A stretch of DNA of 30,808 nt from JANXSD01 sp043758125 (GCA_043758125.1 JAYVOC010000272.1:1-30808), one strand, 5' to 3'. Positions 19,185 to 26,241 are shown, counted from the stretch's first letter. Made by a program: numbers and translations. Notes: generated by a model from the letters alone, not told the origin.

Positions 19185-19222
19185 AATAGACCTGTACCAT
19201 TTTTGAATGGAACAGGTCTATT
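19185..19222 (-). promoter_or_regulatory. Attenuator-like hairpin between rplL and rpoB
   Basis: AATAGACCTGT (19185–19195) pairs with ACAGGTCTATT (19212–19222) over 11 bp. After an A·A mismatch, CCATT pairs with AATGG around a TTTG loop. It lies 17 bp past the rplL stop, and no T run follows on the minus strand. Position and form match the partial attenuator/RNase-processing element known in the same gap of other bacteria. A second small arm pair (CTGTT...AACAG near 19157–19171) lies between it and rpoB. Confidence 0.65.
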
Positions 19223-19238
19223 AAAACTTGTAAATCAA

Positions 19239-19613
19239 TTACTTGATATCTACTTCAGCTCCAGCATCAACTAACTGTTGCTTCAATGAATTTGCTTCTT
19301 CTTTAGTAACACCTTCTTTAACTGCTTTTGGTGCACCGTCAACTAAGTCTTTCGCTTCTTTCAAGCCAAGACCTGTAAGATCTTTAACAAGTTTCACGAT
19401 AGCAAGTTTATTAGGACCTGTTGCTTTAAGGATTACGTCGAATGCAGTTTGCTCTTCAGCAACTGGAGCAGCAGCTCCACCACCACCACCGATAGCTACG
19501 GCTGCAGCAGCAGGCTCAATGCCATACTCATCTTTAAGGATTTGTGCAAGTTCTTGAACTTCTTTAACAGTTAAGTTAACTAACTGTTCTGCGAACGATT
19601 TAAGGTCTGCCAT
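19239..19613 (-). CDS. rplL: 50S ribosomal protein L7/L12
   Basis: The 124-residue stalk protein recruits translational GTPases to the ribosome. The N-terminal dimerisation helices (LVNLTVKEVQELAQILKDEYGI) are followed by an Ala/Gly-rich hinge (GGGGGAAAPVAEE, about 43–55). The C-terminal domain has the conserved EF-binding surface VKLVKDLTGLGLKEAKDLVDG. Length and layout are normal. It follows the L10 gene by 79 bp, as expected for the L10·(L12)n stalk pair. Confidence 0.99.
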   Translation of the reverse strand: MADLKSFAEQLVNLTVKEVQELAQILKDEYGIEPAAAAVAIGGGGGAAAPVAEEQTAFDVILKATGPNKLAIVKLVKDLTGLGLKEAKDLVDGAPKAVKEGVTKEEANSLKQQLVDAGAEVDIK

Positions 19614-19692
19614 TTTATTTGTTTTTTAAAGGGGGGATACGAGTGAGTGATTAATTTTTTTGTTTGATAAAGAGTTTTCTATGCGCTTAATT

Positions 19693-20214
19693 TTAAGCAG
19701 CACGCTCTTCGAGAGTTTTGAGGATACCTGCGATTTTGCTTCCCTGACCTTTGAGGCCTGAAATAACATTTTGAGCTGGTGATTGGAGTAGTCCAATAAT
19801 ATCGCCGACAAGTTCGTCTTTGGTTTTCAACGATGCAAGAGCATCTAATTGATTATCGCCAACATAAATTCCACCGTCGATACTTGCACTCTTCAATACT
19901 GGCTTATCGCTCTCTTTGCGAAATTCCTTGATAAGTTTAGCAGGAATATTTGGAAACTCAGCCGTCATGATTGCCGAGAACCCTTTTAGGGTAGGAATCA
20001 TATCAGTGAAGTCGCCTTCAATTCTATCTAATGCTTTTTGGATCAGTGAATTTTTCGCAACCTTCAACTGGACCTGCTTGTTAAAGCATAATCGGCGCAG
20101 TTTACTAGTCTTTGCGGAAGTCAGCGCAGAGATATCAGTGATATAAAAACTATTGTACTGTGACAATGTTTCTACCAATGAGTCAATGATCTGGTTTTTT
20201 TCTTCTCTGGTCAT
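19693..20214 (-). CDS. rplJ: 50S ribosomal protein L10
   Basis: L10 anchors the L7/L12 dimers on 23S rRNA. The 173 residues begin MTREEKNQIIDSLVETLSQYNSFYITDISAL, with the typical LRRLCFNKQVQLKVAKNSLIQKAL segment and a C-terminal L12-binding helix ending ILKTLEERAA. Only 27 bp separate it from rplA, so the long L10-binding mRNA leader known from E. coli has no room here; if autoregulation exists it must use the end of rplA or another site. Confidence 0.98.
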   Translation of the reverse strand: MTREEKNQIIDSLVETLSQYNSFYITDISALTSAKTSKLRRLCFNKQVQLKVAKNSLIQKALDRIEGDFTDMIPTLKGFSAIMTAEFPNIPAKLIKEFRKESDKPVLKSASIDGGIYVGDNQLDALASLKTKDELVGDIIGLLQSPAQNVISGLKGQGSKIAGILKTLEERAA

Positions 20215-20241
20215 TTTGCTGATTGAGATTAATAATAATTA

Positions 20242-20937
20242 TTACCCGTTTACCGACTTCGAGTCGATATTAATTCCGGGACTCATAGTACTGCTGATCG
20301 AGATACTTCTCATGTAAGTACCTTTTGCAGCCGATGGTTTGAGCTTCGAGATAGTAGAAAGTAATTCCTGTGCGTTTTCTAACAACTTAGCAGCGTCAAA
20401 TGATACCTTTCCGATTGAAGCGTGAATGATACCTGTTTTATCTACTTTGAAGTCGATTTTACCCGCTTTCACCTCTGTTACAGCCTTACCAACATCGTTT
20501 GTTACGGTGCCAGTTTTAGGATTTGGCATAAGGTTACGTGGTCCAAGGATTTTACCCAATTTACCCACTTTTGCCATAACGCTAGGCATTGTGATCACGA
20601 TATCAACATCCGTCCAACCGCTTTCGATTTTTTGGATATATTCATCAAGACCTACGAAGTCAGCGCCGGCATCTTTAGCTTCTTGTTCTTTGTCGGGAGT
20701 ACACAATACAAGTACACGTATTGTTTTTCCTGTTCCGTGTGGAAGGGTAACGATACCACGTACCATTTGATTGGCTTTACGTGGATCAACACCCAAACGC
20801 ACTGACAAATCAACAGAAGCATCGAACTTTGTGAAAGATATTTCTTTCACCATCTTTGAAGCTTCCGCTAGTGTGTATGCTTTGTCAGCATCAACTTTTG
20901 CGTAAGCTACCTTCTGGTTCTTTGTTAAGTTAGCCAT
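20242..20937 (-). CDS. rplA: 50S ribosomal protein L1
   Basis: L1 (231 residues) forms the mobile L1 stalk next to the E site and represses its own operon in many bacteria. Signatures are FDASVDLSVRLGVDPRKANQMVRG, LPHGTGK and KLGKILGPRNLMPNPKTGTV. The start MANLTKNQKVAYAKVD is standard. It lies 90 bp after the L11 gene; that gap contains GC-rich self-complementary stretches (for example CAGCGAGCGCTG near 20992) that could be an L1-type or processing site, which is not proven. Confidence 0.98.
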   Translation of the reverse strand: MANLTKNQKVAYAKVDADKAYTLAEASKMVKEISFTKFDASVDLSVRLGVDPRKANQMVRGIVTLPHGTGKTIRVLVLCTPDKEQEAKDAGADFVGLDEYIQKIESGWTDVDIVITMPSVMAKVGKLGKILGPRNLMPNPKTGTVTNDVGKAVTEVKAGKIDFKVDKTGIIHASIGKVSFDAAKLLENAQELLSTISKLKPSAAKGTYMRSISISSTMSPGINIDSKSVNG

Positions 20938-21027
20938 TGTGTGAATCTAAATTTGATTGTTTCAGCGATCCGGTTTTTTAACGGGAAGCAGCGAGCGCTG
21001 TACCGGTGCTGTGATTAGTTTGACTTT

Positions 21028-21471
21028 TTACTTATCCCAAGGAGCTGAACCATCTACATTGATACCTGCACTTCTTGCTGATCCAGCTACCATTTTCATG
21101 GCAGATTCGATAGTAAAGCAGTTCATATCCTGCATTTTACCTTCAGCAATGGTGCGAATTTGGTCCCAAGTAACTGTACCAACTTTTTTCCTATTGGGTT
21201 CAGCCGAACCGCTCTGAATTTTGAGAGTGTCCATCAGTTGATTATAAACTGGTGGAGTTTTGATGACAAATTCGAATGATTTGTCAACGTAAACTGTAAT
21301 CTGAACGGGCAGTATCTGACCGGCTCTTTCCTGGGTGCGAGCGTTAAACTGCTTGCAGAATTCCATGATGTTTACTCCTTTCGCTCCTAATGCAGGACCA
21401 ATTGGAGGAGCAGGGTTAGCAGCACCGCCTTTTACTTGCAGTTTAATAAGTGCGCCTATTTCCTTTGCCAT
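21028..21471 (-). CDS. rplK: 50S ribosomal protein L11
   Basis: L11 (147 residues) binds the GTPase-associated centre of 23S rRNA. The Pro-rich N-terminal motif GGAANPAPPIGPALGAKGVNIMEFCKQFN and the C-terminal RNA-binding segment GTVTWDQIRTIAEGKMQDMNCF...AGSARSAGINV are intact, including the prolines of the thiopeptide-binding site. It is the first ribosomal-protein gene after nusG (96-bp gap). Confidence 0.99.
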   Translation of the reverse strand: MAKEIGALIKLQVKGGAANPAPPIGPALGAKGVNIMEFCKQFNARTQERAGQILPVQITVYVDKSFEFVIKTPPVYNQLMDTLKIQSGSAEPNRKKVGTVTWDQIRTIAEGKMQDMNCFTIESAMKMVAGSARSAGINVDGSAPWDK

Positions 21472-21567
21472 TTGTTTTTGTTTATATCAAGAATTCTTCT
21501 GCCTTCTTTTACACTTTGTCCAGTGTTGGAAGCACATAGAACAAAACATTGAGAAGACAAAAGAACT

Positions 21568-22125
21568 TTATGATTCTTTTTCTACTTGCATATAACTCAA
21601 CTCAAGAGGTGTTTTACGTCCGAAGATCTTCACCATTACTTTGAGTTTTTTCTTTTCTTCATTTACCTCTTCAATTACTCCTGAGAAACTGTTAAAAGGT
21701 CCATCAACAACTTTTACAGTTTCACCAATAACAAATGGGATGTTTATAATCTCTTCACTATCAGCTAGCTCGTCAACTTTTCCAAGTATTCTATTAACTT
21801 CAGATATTCGAAGTGGAGCTGGTGGTGCACCTTTAGCACCCAAAAAACCGATTACCCCTGTCGTACTTTCGATCACATGAGTAATTTCTCCAACTAATTC
21901 TGCTTCAACCAAAATATATCCTGGATAAAAGCTTCGTTCCTTGCTAACTTTTTTTCCTTCTTTTATTTGATAGTACTTTTCCATTGGGATAAGTACTTGT
22001 GCAATATGGTTTTGCAATCCGGCGCGTATAATTTCAGACTCGAGATATTGTTTTACTTTTTTCTCTTGTCCTGATATAGCACGGATTACATACCACTTTT
22101 TATTTCCAGCGATGATTTCTGACAT
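21568..22125 (-). CDS. nusG: Transcription termination/antitermination factor NusG
   Basis: NusG joins RNA polymerase and tunes pausing, Rho termination and coupling to ribosomes. The N-terminal domain reads KKWYVIRAISGQEKKVKQYLE, then SFYPGYILVEAEL and TTGVIGFLGAKGAP. The C-terminal KOW domain is GETVKVVDGPFNSFSGVIEEVN. Start: the ATG at 22125 (MSEIIAGNKKWYV) resembles other NusG N-termini; an upstream in-frame ATG at 22140 adds MHSPV and would overlap the secE stop by 8 bp, so it cannot be ruled out. It is translated right after secE. Confidence 0.97.
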   Translation of the reverse strand: MSEIIAGNKKWYVIRAISGQEKKVKQYLESEIIRAGLQNHIAQVLIPMEKYYQIKEGKKVSKERSFYPGYILVEAELVGEITHVIESTTGVIGFLGAKGAPPAPLRISEVNRILGKVDELADSEEIINIPFVIGETVKVVDGPFNSFSGVIEEVNEEKKKLKVMVKIFGRKTPLELSYMQVEKES

Positions 22126-22132
22126 AACAGGA

Positions 22133-22327
22133 CTATGCAAAAAGGTTATAAATAATATTTAATGTTCCTTGGAATAGAAAATCAATAAAGAATATTACCA
22201 ACCCAAAGATAAGTGTAGCAATAAGCACAACGATAGCGCTACTTTGTAGTTCACTCCACGCAGGCCATGACACCTTATGCATCAATTCATTATAAGAATC
22301 TGCTAAATATAATCTGATCTTTTCCAT
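22133..22327 (-). CDS. secE: Preprotein translocase subunit SecE
   Basis: This is a short, single-span SecE of 64 residues. An amphipathic helix with the conserved KVSWPAWSEL motif precedes one membrane segment (SSAIVVLIATLIFGLVIFFI). SecE clamps SecY in the inner membrane. It follows tRNA-Trp by 43 bp and abuts nusG, the normal tRNA-Trp–secE–nusG order. Confidence 0.97.
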   Translation of the reverse strand: MEKIRLYLADSYNELMHKVSWPAWSELQSSAIVVLIATLIFGLVIFFIDFLFQGTLNIIYNLFA

Positions 22328-22370
22328 AATCTTTTCAAGGATAATTATTAATGTATTCCGTTGATGGATG

Positions 22371-22443
22371 CACGGGTGGAGAGACTCGAACTCCCAGCCA
22401 ACGGTTTTGGAGACCGCTACTCTACCAATTGAGCTACACCCGT
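22371..22443 (-). tRNA. tRNA-Trp (CCA)
   Basis: The 73-nt cloverleaf starts ACGGGTGTAGCTC and its 3' arm is CACCCGT plus a G discriminator. The anticodon loop CTCCAAA gives CCA, and the T arm contains GTTCGAG. The terminal CCA is not encoded. It is the first unit of the secE–nusG transcript. Confidence 0.97.
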
Positions 22444-22525
22444 ATGTTCAATATTTCAATTTAATTGATACTACTCTGCCTCCCGATAGTTATCGGGATG
22501 AGCTACACCCGTATGTTCAATATTT
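22417..22525. repeat. Partial duplication of the tRNA-Trp 5' half and its upstream flank
   Basis: A 26-bp exact direct repeat (start GAGCTACACC, end TTCAATATTT on the plus strand) occurs at 22431–22456, inside and just upstream of tRNA-Trp, and again at 22500–22525. The likeness extends on the other side: CTACTCT is at 22417–22423 and 22471–22477. Between these matched parts the real gene has ACCAATT (D-loop), whereas the copy has a 22-bp palindrome-bearing block. The copy holds only the 5' acceptor strand and the D arm, so it is not a functional tRNA. Confidence 0.9.
22478..22499. repeat. 22-bp palindromic insert in the D-loop of the tRNA-Trp copy
   Basis: TCCCGATAGTTATCGGGA at 22481–22498 is an 8-bp perfect inverted repeat with a 2-nt centre, preceded by GCC and followed by T. 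It replaces the 7-bp D-loop sequence of the genuine gene. Similar CCCGATA/TATCGGG hairpins are, from memory, dispersed in Bacteroidota genomes; this was not checked. Confidence 0.75.
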
Positions 22526-22594
22526 GTAGATTTTCTGACACTTTATAGCTAAAATCACTTTTTTCAAATCTTAAAGTGAAACCTAATATTAGTC

Positions 22595-22655
22595 CAAAGT
22601 TCAAGGCTCGATGAGGTATTTTAAATTAATTTAAAATACTGTTCATTGAACTTTG
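22595..22655. repeat. Large nested inverted repeat downstream of tuf
   Basis: Outer arms CAAAGTTCAA (22595–22604) and TTGAACTTTG (22646–22655) enclose a perfect 24-bp AT palindrome at 22616–22639 (arms GTATTTTAAATT/AATTTAAAATAC). It stands between the tuf terminator and the tRNA-Trp copy and could fold in either transcript direction. Confidence 0.75.
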
Positions 22656-22669
22656 AACCCTAAACTTTA

Positions 22670-22708
22670 AAATAGTTAGTCCTGACTTAAAGTTAGGACT
22701 AACTATTT
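22670..22708 (-). terminator. Terminator-like hairpin after tuf
   Basis: A perfect 14-bp stem, AAATAGTTAGTCCT (22670–22683) with AGGACTAACTATTT (22695–22708), has an 11-nt loop and sits 13 bp after the tuf stop. The T tract beyond it is weak (TTAAAGTTTAG), so termination may be incomplete, allowing read-through into tRNA-Trp–secE. Confidence 0.75.
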
Positions 22709-22721
22709 AAATTTTAATATA

Positions 22722-23909
22722 TTATGCTAATATTTCAGTTACTTGACCAGCACCAACTGTACGACCACCTTCGCGGATTGCGAAACGAAGACCTTTGTCC
22801 ATAGCTACTGGCTGAATTAACTCAACAGTGATTGTTACGTTATCACCTGGCATAACCATCTCACGTCCTTCTGGAAGTGTAATTTCTCCAGTTACATCAG
22901 TTGTACGCATGTAAAACTGAGGACGATATTTTTGATGGAATGGAGTGTGACGTCCACCTTCTTCTTTTTTCAAAACATAAATTTCAGCTTTGAATTTAGT
23001 ATGCGGTGTAATTGAGCCTGGCTTTGCTACGACCATTCCACGACGGATATCAGTCTTTTCGATACCACGTAATAAAAGGCCAACGTTATCACCTGCTTCA
23101 CCACGATCAAGAATCTTGCGAAACATCTCAACGCCTGTAACAGTCGAAGTTAACTTCTCTGTTTGCATTCCAATGATTTCAACAGAATCGTTCGAGTTAA
23201 TTACTCCTCTTTCAATACGACCTGTAGCAACAGTTCCACGACCGGTGATCGAAAATACATCTTCTACTGGCATAAGGAAAGGTAGATCAATCATACGCGG
23301 AGGAATTGGAATAAAAGTATCCACAGCTTCCATCAATTCAAGAATTTTAGGCATCCAAGTAGCATCAAGGTTTAGTCCACCTAATGCAGAACCACGGATA
23401 ACTGGAGTATTATCTCCATCATAATCGTAAAAAGATAGTAATTCACGAATTTCCATTTCAACAAGGTCTAATAACTCAATGTCATCAACCATATCTACTT
23501 TGTTCATGAAAACAACAACCTTTGGAACACCAACCTGACGTGCAAGCAGGATATGCTCACGCGTTTGAGGCATAGGACCATCAGTAGCAGCAACAACTAA
23601 AATTGCACCGTCCATTTGAGCAGCACCTGTAACCATGTTTTTCACATAATCAGCGTGACCAGGACAGTCGACGTGAGCATAATGACGAGTTTTAGTTTGG
23701 TACTCTACGTGAGCAGTGTTAATAGTGATACCACGCTCTTTTTCTTCAGGAGCGTTGTCAATAGAGGCGAAATCCCTCTTTTCAGCAAGACCTGATTGAG
23801 CAAGTACGTTGGTAATTGCAGCAGTCAGAGTGGTCTTACCGTGATCGACGTGACCGATCGTACCGATATTTACGTGTGGTTTGGAACGATCAAATTTCTC
23901 TTTTGCCAT
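22722..23909 (-). CDS. tuf: Translation elongation factor Tu
   Basis: EF-Tu (395 residues) delivers aminoacyl-tRNA to the ribosome with GTP. G1 is GHVDHGKTTL, G2 contains the RGITI effector region, G3 is DCPGHADYV, G4 NKVD and G5 SAL. Domains 2 and 3 are complete through to GRTVGAGQVTEILA. It follows tRNA-Thr(GGT) by 48 bp with no consensus promoter between, so it is probably transcribed with the tRNA cluster upstream. It ends at a 14-bp hairpin. The start MAKEKFDRSKPHVNIGTIGHVDHG is standard for Bacteroidota. Confidence 0.99.
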   Translation of the reverse strand: MAKEKFDRSKPHVNIGTIGHVDHGKTTLTAAITNVLAQSGLAEKRDFASIDNAPEEKERGITINTAHVEYQTKTRHYAHVDCPGHADYVKNMVTGAAQMDGAILVVAATDGPMPQTREHILLARQVGVPKVVVFMNKVDMVDDIELLDLVEMEIRELLSFYDYDGDNTPVIRGSALGGLNLDATWMPKILELMEAVDTFIPIPPRMIDLPFLMPVEDVFSITGRGTVATGRIERGVINSNDSVEIIGMQTEKLTSTVTGVEMFRKILDRGEAGDNVGLLLRGIEKTDIRRGMVVAKPGSITPHTKFKAEIYVLKKEEGGRHTPFHQKYRPQFYMRTTDVTGEITLPEGREMVMPGDNVTITVELIQPVAMDKGLRFAIREGGRTVGAGQVTEILA

Positions 23910-23957
23910 TTTATTAAAGGTGTTATGTTGTTATAATTTAATGTTTCTTAGGTTATG

Positions 23958-24030
23958 AGCCAATGACCAGAATCGAACTGGTGACCTCATCCCTACCAAG
24001 GATGTGCTCTACCAACTGAGCTACATTGGC
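23958..24030 (-). tRNA. tRNA-Thr (GGT)
   Basis: The 73-nt cloverleaf starts GCCAATGTAGCTCAGTTGG. The anticodon stem is CATCC/GGATG with loop TTGGTAG, giving GGT. The T arm contains GTTCGAT. The CCA end is not encoded. It is the last tRNA before tuf. Confidence 0.97.
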
Positions 24031-24172
24031 TAATCAAGACACTCTGATTAACAAATCTTCAAGGTCACTGTACAATTTAATGGGCCGTGAAATTACAAAA
24101 ACTCATTGAATTTCAAGGTTAAAATTTTTATAATTCTGTTTTAAAAGAATTATGGTAATTATAATTTTTTAG

Positions 24173-24245
24173 AGCGGAAGACCGGGCTCGAACCGGCCAC
24201 CCTCAGCTTGGAAGGCTGATGCTCTACCAAATGAGCTACTTCCGC
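24173..24245 (-). tRNA. tRNA-Gly (TCC)
   Basis: The 73-nt cloverleaf starts GCGGAAGTAGCTCA. The anticodon stem is TCAGC/GCTGA with loop CTTCCAA, giving TCC. The T arm is CCGGTTCGAGCCCGG and the acceptor arms GCGGAAG/CTTCCGC pair fully. Confidence 0.97.
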
Positions 24246-24436
24246 TTAATATTTTAAAGTTAAATATAAACTTTCTACTCTTGAATAAGCAGTTCAGCCT
24301 AAATTTTCATTCAATAAAATACAATCATTCCAACTTGAACCTTAGTCTATTCCATTGGAGGAAAGATTTTAATTACTAATTTATCAAAGAACAATCTGCA
24401 CACACATCAACTAAATTCAAATTCTAATTAACTAAG

Positions 24437-24519
24437 TGGGGAGAACAGGATTCGAACCTGTGAAGACATAGGTCAACAGATTTACAGTCTGTCCTCGTTG
24501 GCCGCTTGAGTATCTCCCC
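24437..24519 (-). tRNA. tRNA-Tyr (GTA)
   Basis: The 83-nt class II tRNA starts GGGGAGATACTCAAGCGG and has a long variable arm (TTGACCTATGTCTTCA region). The anticodon loop is within ACTGTAAAT, giving GTA. The acceptor arms GGGGAGA/TCTCCCC pair fully, with discriminator A. Confidence 0.97.
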
Positions 24520-24533
24520 TCTTTTCAGACAAC

Positions 24534-24609
24534 AGTCGGCATTTTGCAGCATTGAGATATTGTATTTAGCTTACTAATACCCTCTCTAATAACTTACACA
24601 ATGCCGACT
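24534..24609. repeat. Distant 10-bp inverted repeat between tRNA-Tyr and tRNA-Thr(TGT)
   Basis: AGTCGGCATT (24534–24543) and AATGCCGACT (24600–24609) are perfect inverted copies 56 bp apart in the spacer. In the precursor transcript they could pair and close off the spacer between the two tRNAs, perhaps helping RNase processing. This is an inference. Confidence 0.6.
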
Positions 24610-24617
24610 AATTTAAG

Positions 24618-24691
24618 AGCCGATGGAGGGATTCGAACCCCCGACCTACTGATTACAAATCAGTAGCTCTGACCAACTGAGCTACATCGGC
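24618..24691 (-). tRNA. tRNA-Thr (TGT)
   Basis: The 74-nt cloverleaf starts GCCGATGTAGCTCAGTTGG. The anticodon stem is ACTGA/TCAGT with loop TTTGTAA, giving TGT. The T arm is GGGGGTTCGAATCCCTC. It is the first tRNA of the tuf transcript. Confidence 0.97.
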
Positions 24692-24735
24692 TTGATATTC
24701 AATGAACTACATTAAATCCCCCGAAAAAGGGACTG

Positions 24736-24765
24736 CAAATTTACAAAATGATTTAGTTCAAACAA
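24736..24765 (-). promoter_or_regulatory. Promoter of the tRNA-Thr–Tyr–Gly–Thr–tuf transcript
   Basis: The minus strand has TTG (24765–24763), exactly 19 nt, then TAAATTTG (24743–24736): a full match to the Bacteroidota -33/-7 consensus. The first tRNA begins about 45 nt further on, at 24691. Confidence 0.8.
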
Positions 24766-24817
24766 GTTCTTTTGAAAATATATTTCATAATTCAGGTATT
24801 TGAAGGAAAATTTATTC

Positions 24818-24863
24818 AAAACATTGAAAATAATAAAGCCTAAAGGCTAATTTTCAATGTTTT
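24818..24863. repeat. Strong stem-loop downstream of the hpf terminator
   Basis: Fourteen perfect pairs join AAAACATTGAAAAT (24818–24831) and ATTTTCAATGTTTT (24850–24863). The inside holds a second small stem, AGCC/GGCT with a TAAA loop. There is no T run on either strand next to it, so it is not a classic terminator; it could back up the hpf terminator or insulate the tRNA promoter. Confidence 0.65.
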
Positions 24864-24913
24864 ATAAAACAACAAAATCAGAAAATATTTTAGTTTTTTT
24901 TTCAACAAAAATC

Positions 24914-24961
24914 AAATTAAATTAGAAAATCCTAGAAAAACAGGATTTTCTAATTTAATTT
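24914..24961 (-). terminator. Terminator after hpf
   Basis: A perfect 20-bp stem is formed by 24914–24933 and 24942–24961 (inner arms AAAATCCT/AGGATTTT, loop AGAAAAAC). On the minus strand it is followed by GATTTTTGTTG. It begins 12 bp after the hpf stop. Confidence 0.8.
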
Positions 24962-24973
24962 AGTCTTCAAAAC

Positions 24974-25273
24974 TCAATTTCCTCGTGTTTTTTCCTTGTG
25001 TTTTGTGATTTGTTTACGTAAAGATTCAACGGCACTATCCGTTGCTTCTTCAAATGTTTTACATTGTTCTTTTGCAAATAATGTTTTGCCAGGTGTGTTA
25101 ATTTTGATTTCCGCAATTTTATTACCCTTTTCATCACCTTTATCGATTCTCAAAAAAACTTCGCTATCGATAATGTCCTCATAAAAATGAGTGAGTTTAT
25201 CTACTTTTTCTTCAATAAACTCTAGGAGTTTGCTGTCTGCATCAAAATGGATCGATTGAACCTTAACTTTCAT
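24974..25273 (-). CDS. hpf: Ribosome hibernation promoting factor, short form (HPF/YfiA family)
   Basis: The 99-residue protein has the single HPF/RaiA domain: MKVKVQSIHFDADSKLLEFIEEKVDKL, LRIDKGDEKGNKIAEIKINTPG, and the basic C-terminal helix ESLRKQITKHKEK. It binds the 30S decoding groove in stationary phase. The dimerising C-terminal extension of long HPF is absent, so this is the short type. It begins 22 bp after the xerC stop and is probably co-transcribed with it, ending at a very strong hairpin. Assignment is by family; expression timing is inference. Confidence 0.93.
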   Translation of the reverse strand: MKVKVQSIHFDADSKLLEFIEEKVDKLTHFYEDIIDSEVFLRIDKGDEKGNKIAEIKINTPGKTLFAKEQCKTFEEATDSAVESLRKQITKHKEKTRGN

Positions 25274-25295
25274 ATGCTTTTAGTTTAAATATTAT

Positions 25296-26192
25296 TTATG
25301 CTTTTGGGAATGCTTGTTTATAAACCTCTTTCAATTTTTCAATAGAATTATGCGTGTACACTTGAGTTGCCGCCAAACTGCTGTGTCCTAATAATTCTTT
25401 TATTGAATTAATATCTGCTCCATTATTTAACATTGTTGTTGCAAAACTATGTCTCAATACATGCGGACTTCTTTTCTTTCCTGAGGATACAGTACTTATC
25501 ATTGATTTTACTCTACGGTAAACGAAGTTGGGAGTCATTTTGTTTCCCTTATTATCAGGGAAAACGAATTCATGAAATGTTTCAGTTTGCTTTAAAAAAA
25601 CTTCACGTGATGACAAATAATCTTTTAATATATTTTTAAATTTCATTGTAATTGGAATTTGCCTTACTTTATTACGTTTCCCCAATACGGTAATAGTTAA
25701 ATTATAGAGATTTATATCACTAGTTTTTAAATTTATCAACTCAGAAAGTCGTACTCCTGTTCGATAAAAAAAATCAAGAATTAAAAAATCTCTTATAGAC
25801 TCGAACGTAACTTTTTCTTCGATATTGGGTGTAAGCAAAAGCAACATTTTATTATCATCAATATACTCAGGTAATTTTTTAGAAACTTTAGGAGCTTGTA
25901 CCTTTAACATGGGAGTTCGTTCCATGCGTTTTATCTTTAACATAAATCTATAAAAGGTTCTTAATGTAGTTACCTTCCGACTTACAGATCGTGAATCTAA
26001 CCCTTGTTCCATTAGTGAAACGATCCATGAGCGGATATAAAAATGCGTTGCTAAAGATGCATCATCCATCTGATATTGAATCAGCAAATAATCTAAATAT
26101 TGGGTAAGATCGATTGTATATGCTACAATCGTATGTTCGGAAAAACGCTTTTCGAATTTAAGGAAAGACAGGAAACGCTCTTTATCGTTCAC
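25296..26192 (-). CDS. xerC: Tyrosine recombinase XerC
   Basis: The 298-residue site-specific recombinase has an N-terminal SAM-like core-binding domain (FSEHTIVAYTIDLTQYLDYL) and a C-terminal catalytic domain. The catalytic residues are R148 (YRTGVRLSEL), K172 (LGKRNKVR), H244 and R247 (HVLRHSF), H270 (LLGHSS) and nucleophile Y279 (VYTH). It should resolve chromosome dimers at dif together with XerD. The gene order rpsU–xerC–hpf–tRNAs–tuf is common in the phylum, which favours the housekeeping recombinase over a mobile-element integrase. No consensus promoter was found in the short gap behind the rpsU terminator. Confidence 0.93.
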   Translation of the reverse strand: MNDKERFLSFLKFEKRFSEHTIVAYTIDLTQYLDYLLIQYQMDDASLATHFYIRSWIVSLMEQGLDSRSVSRKVTTLRTFYRFMLKIKRMERTPMLKVQAPKVSKKLPEYIDDNKMLLLLTPNIEEKVTFESIRDFLILDFFYRTGVRLSELINLKTSDINLYNLTITVLGKRNKVRQIPITMKFKNILKDYLSSREVFLKQTETFHEFVFPDNKGNKMTPNFVYRRVKSMISTVSSGKKRSPHVLRHSFATTMLNNGADINSIKELLGHSSLAATQVYTHNSIEKLKEVYKQAFPKA

Positions 26193-26241
26193 AAAGAATC
26201 ATCTAAGACAATAAAGATAAGTTTAAAATAGTACAAAACGC

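Noticed and set aside
22471..22525. A second tRNA gene upstream of tRNA-Trp
   Set aside because: It has only the 5' acceptor strand and a D arm with an altered loop; anticodon and T arms are absent.
22431..22525. CRISPR-like direct repeat
   Set aside because: Only two copies, and the repeat is explained by the tRNA-Trp duplication.
22990..23424. 144-codon open frame on the plus strand
   Set aside because: Antisense to tuf; shadow frame.
25296..26192. Integrase of a mobile element
   Set aside because: It is embedded in a conserved housekeeping gene order and no attachment-site duplication was seen in the tRNAs next to it.
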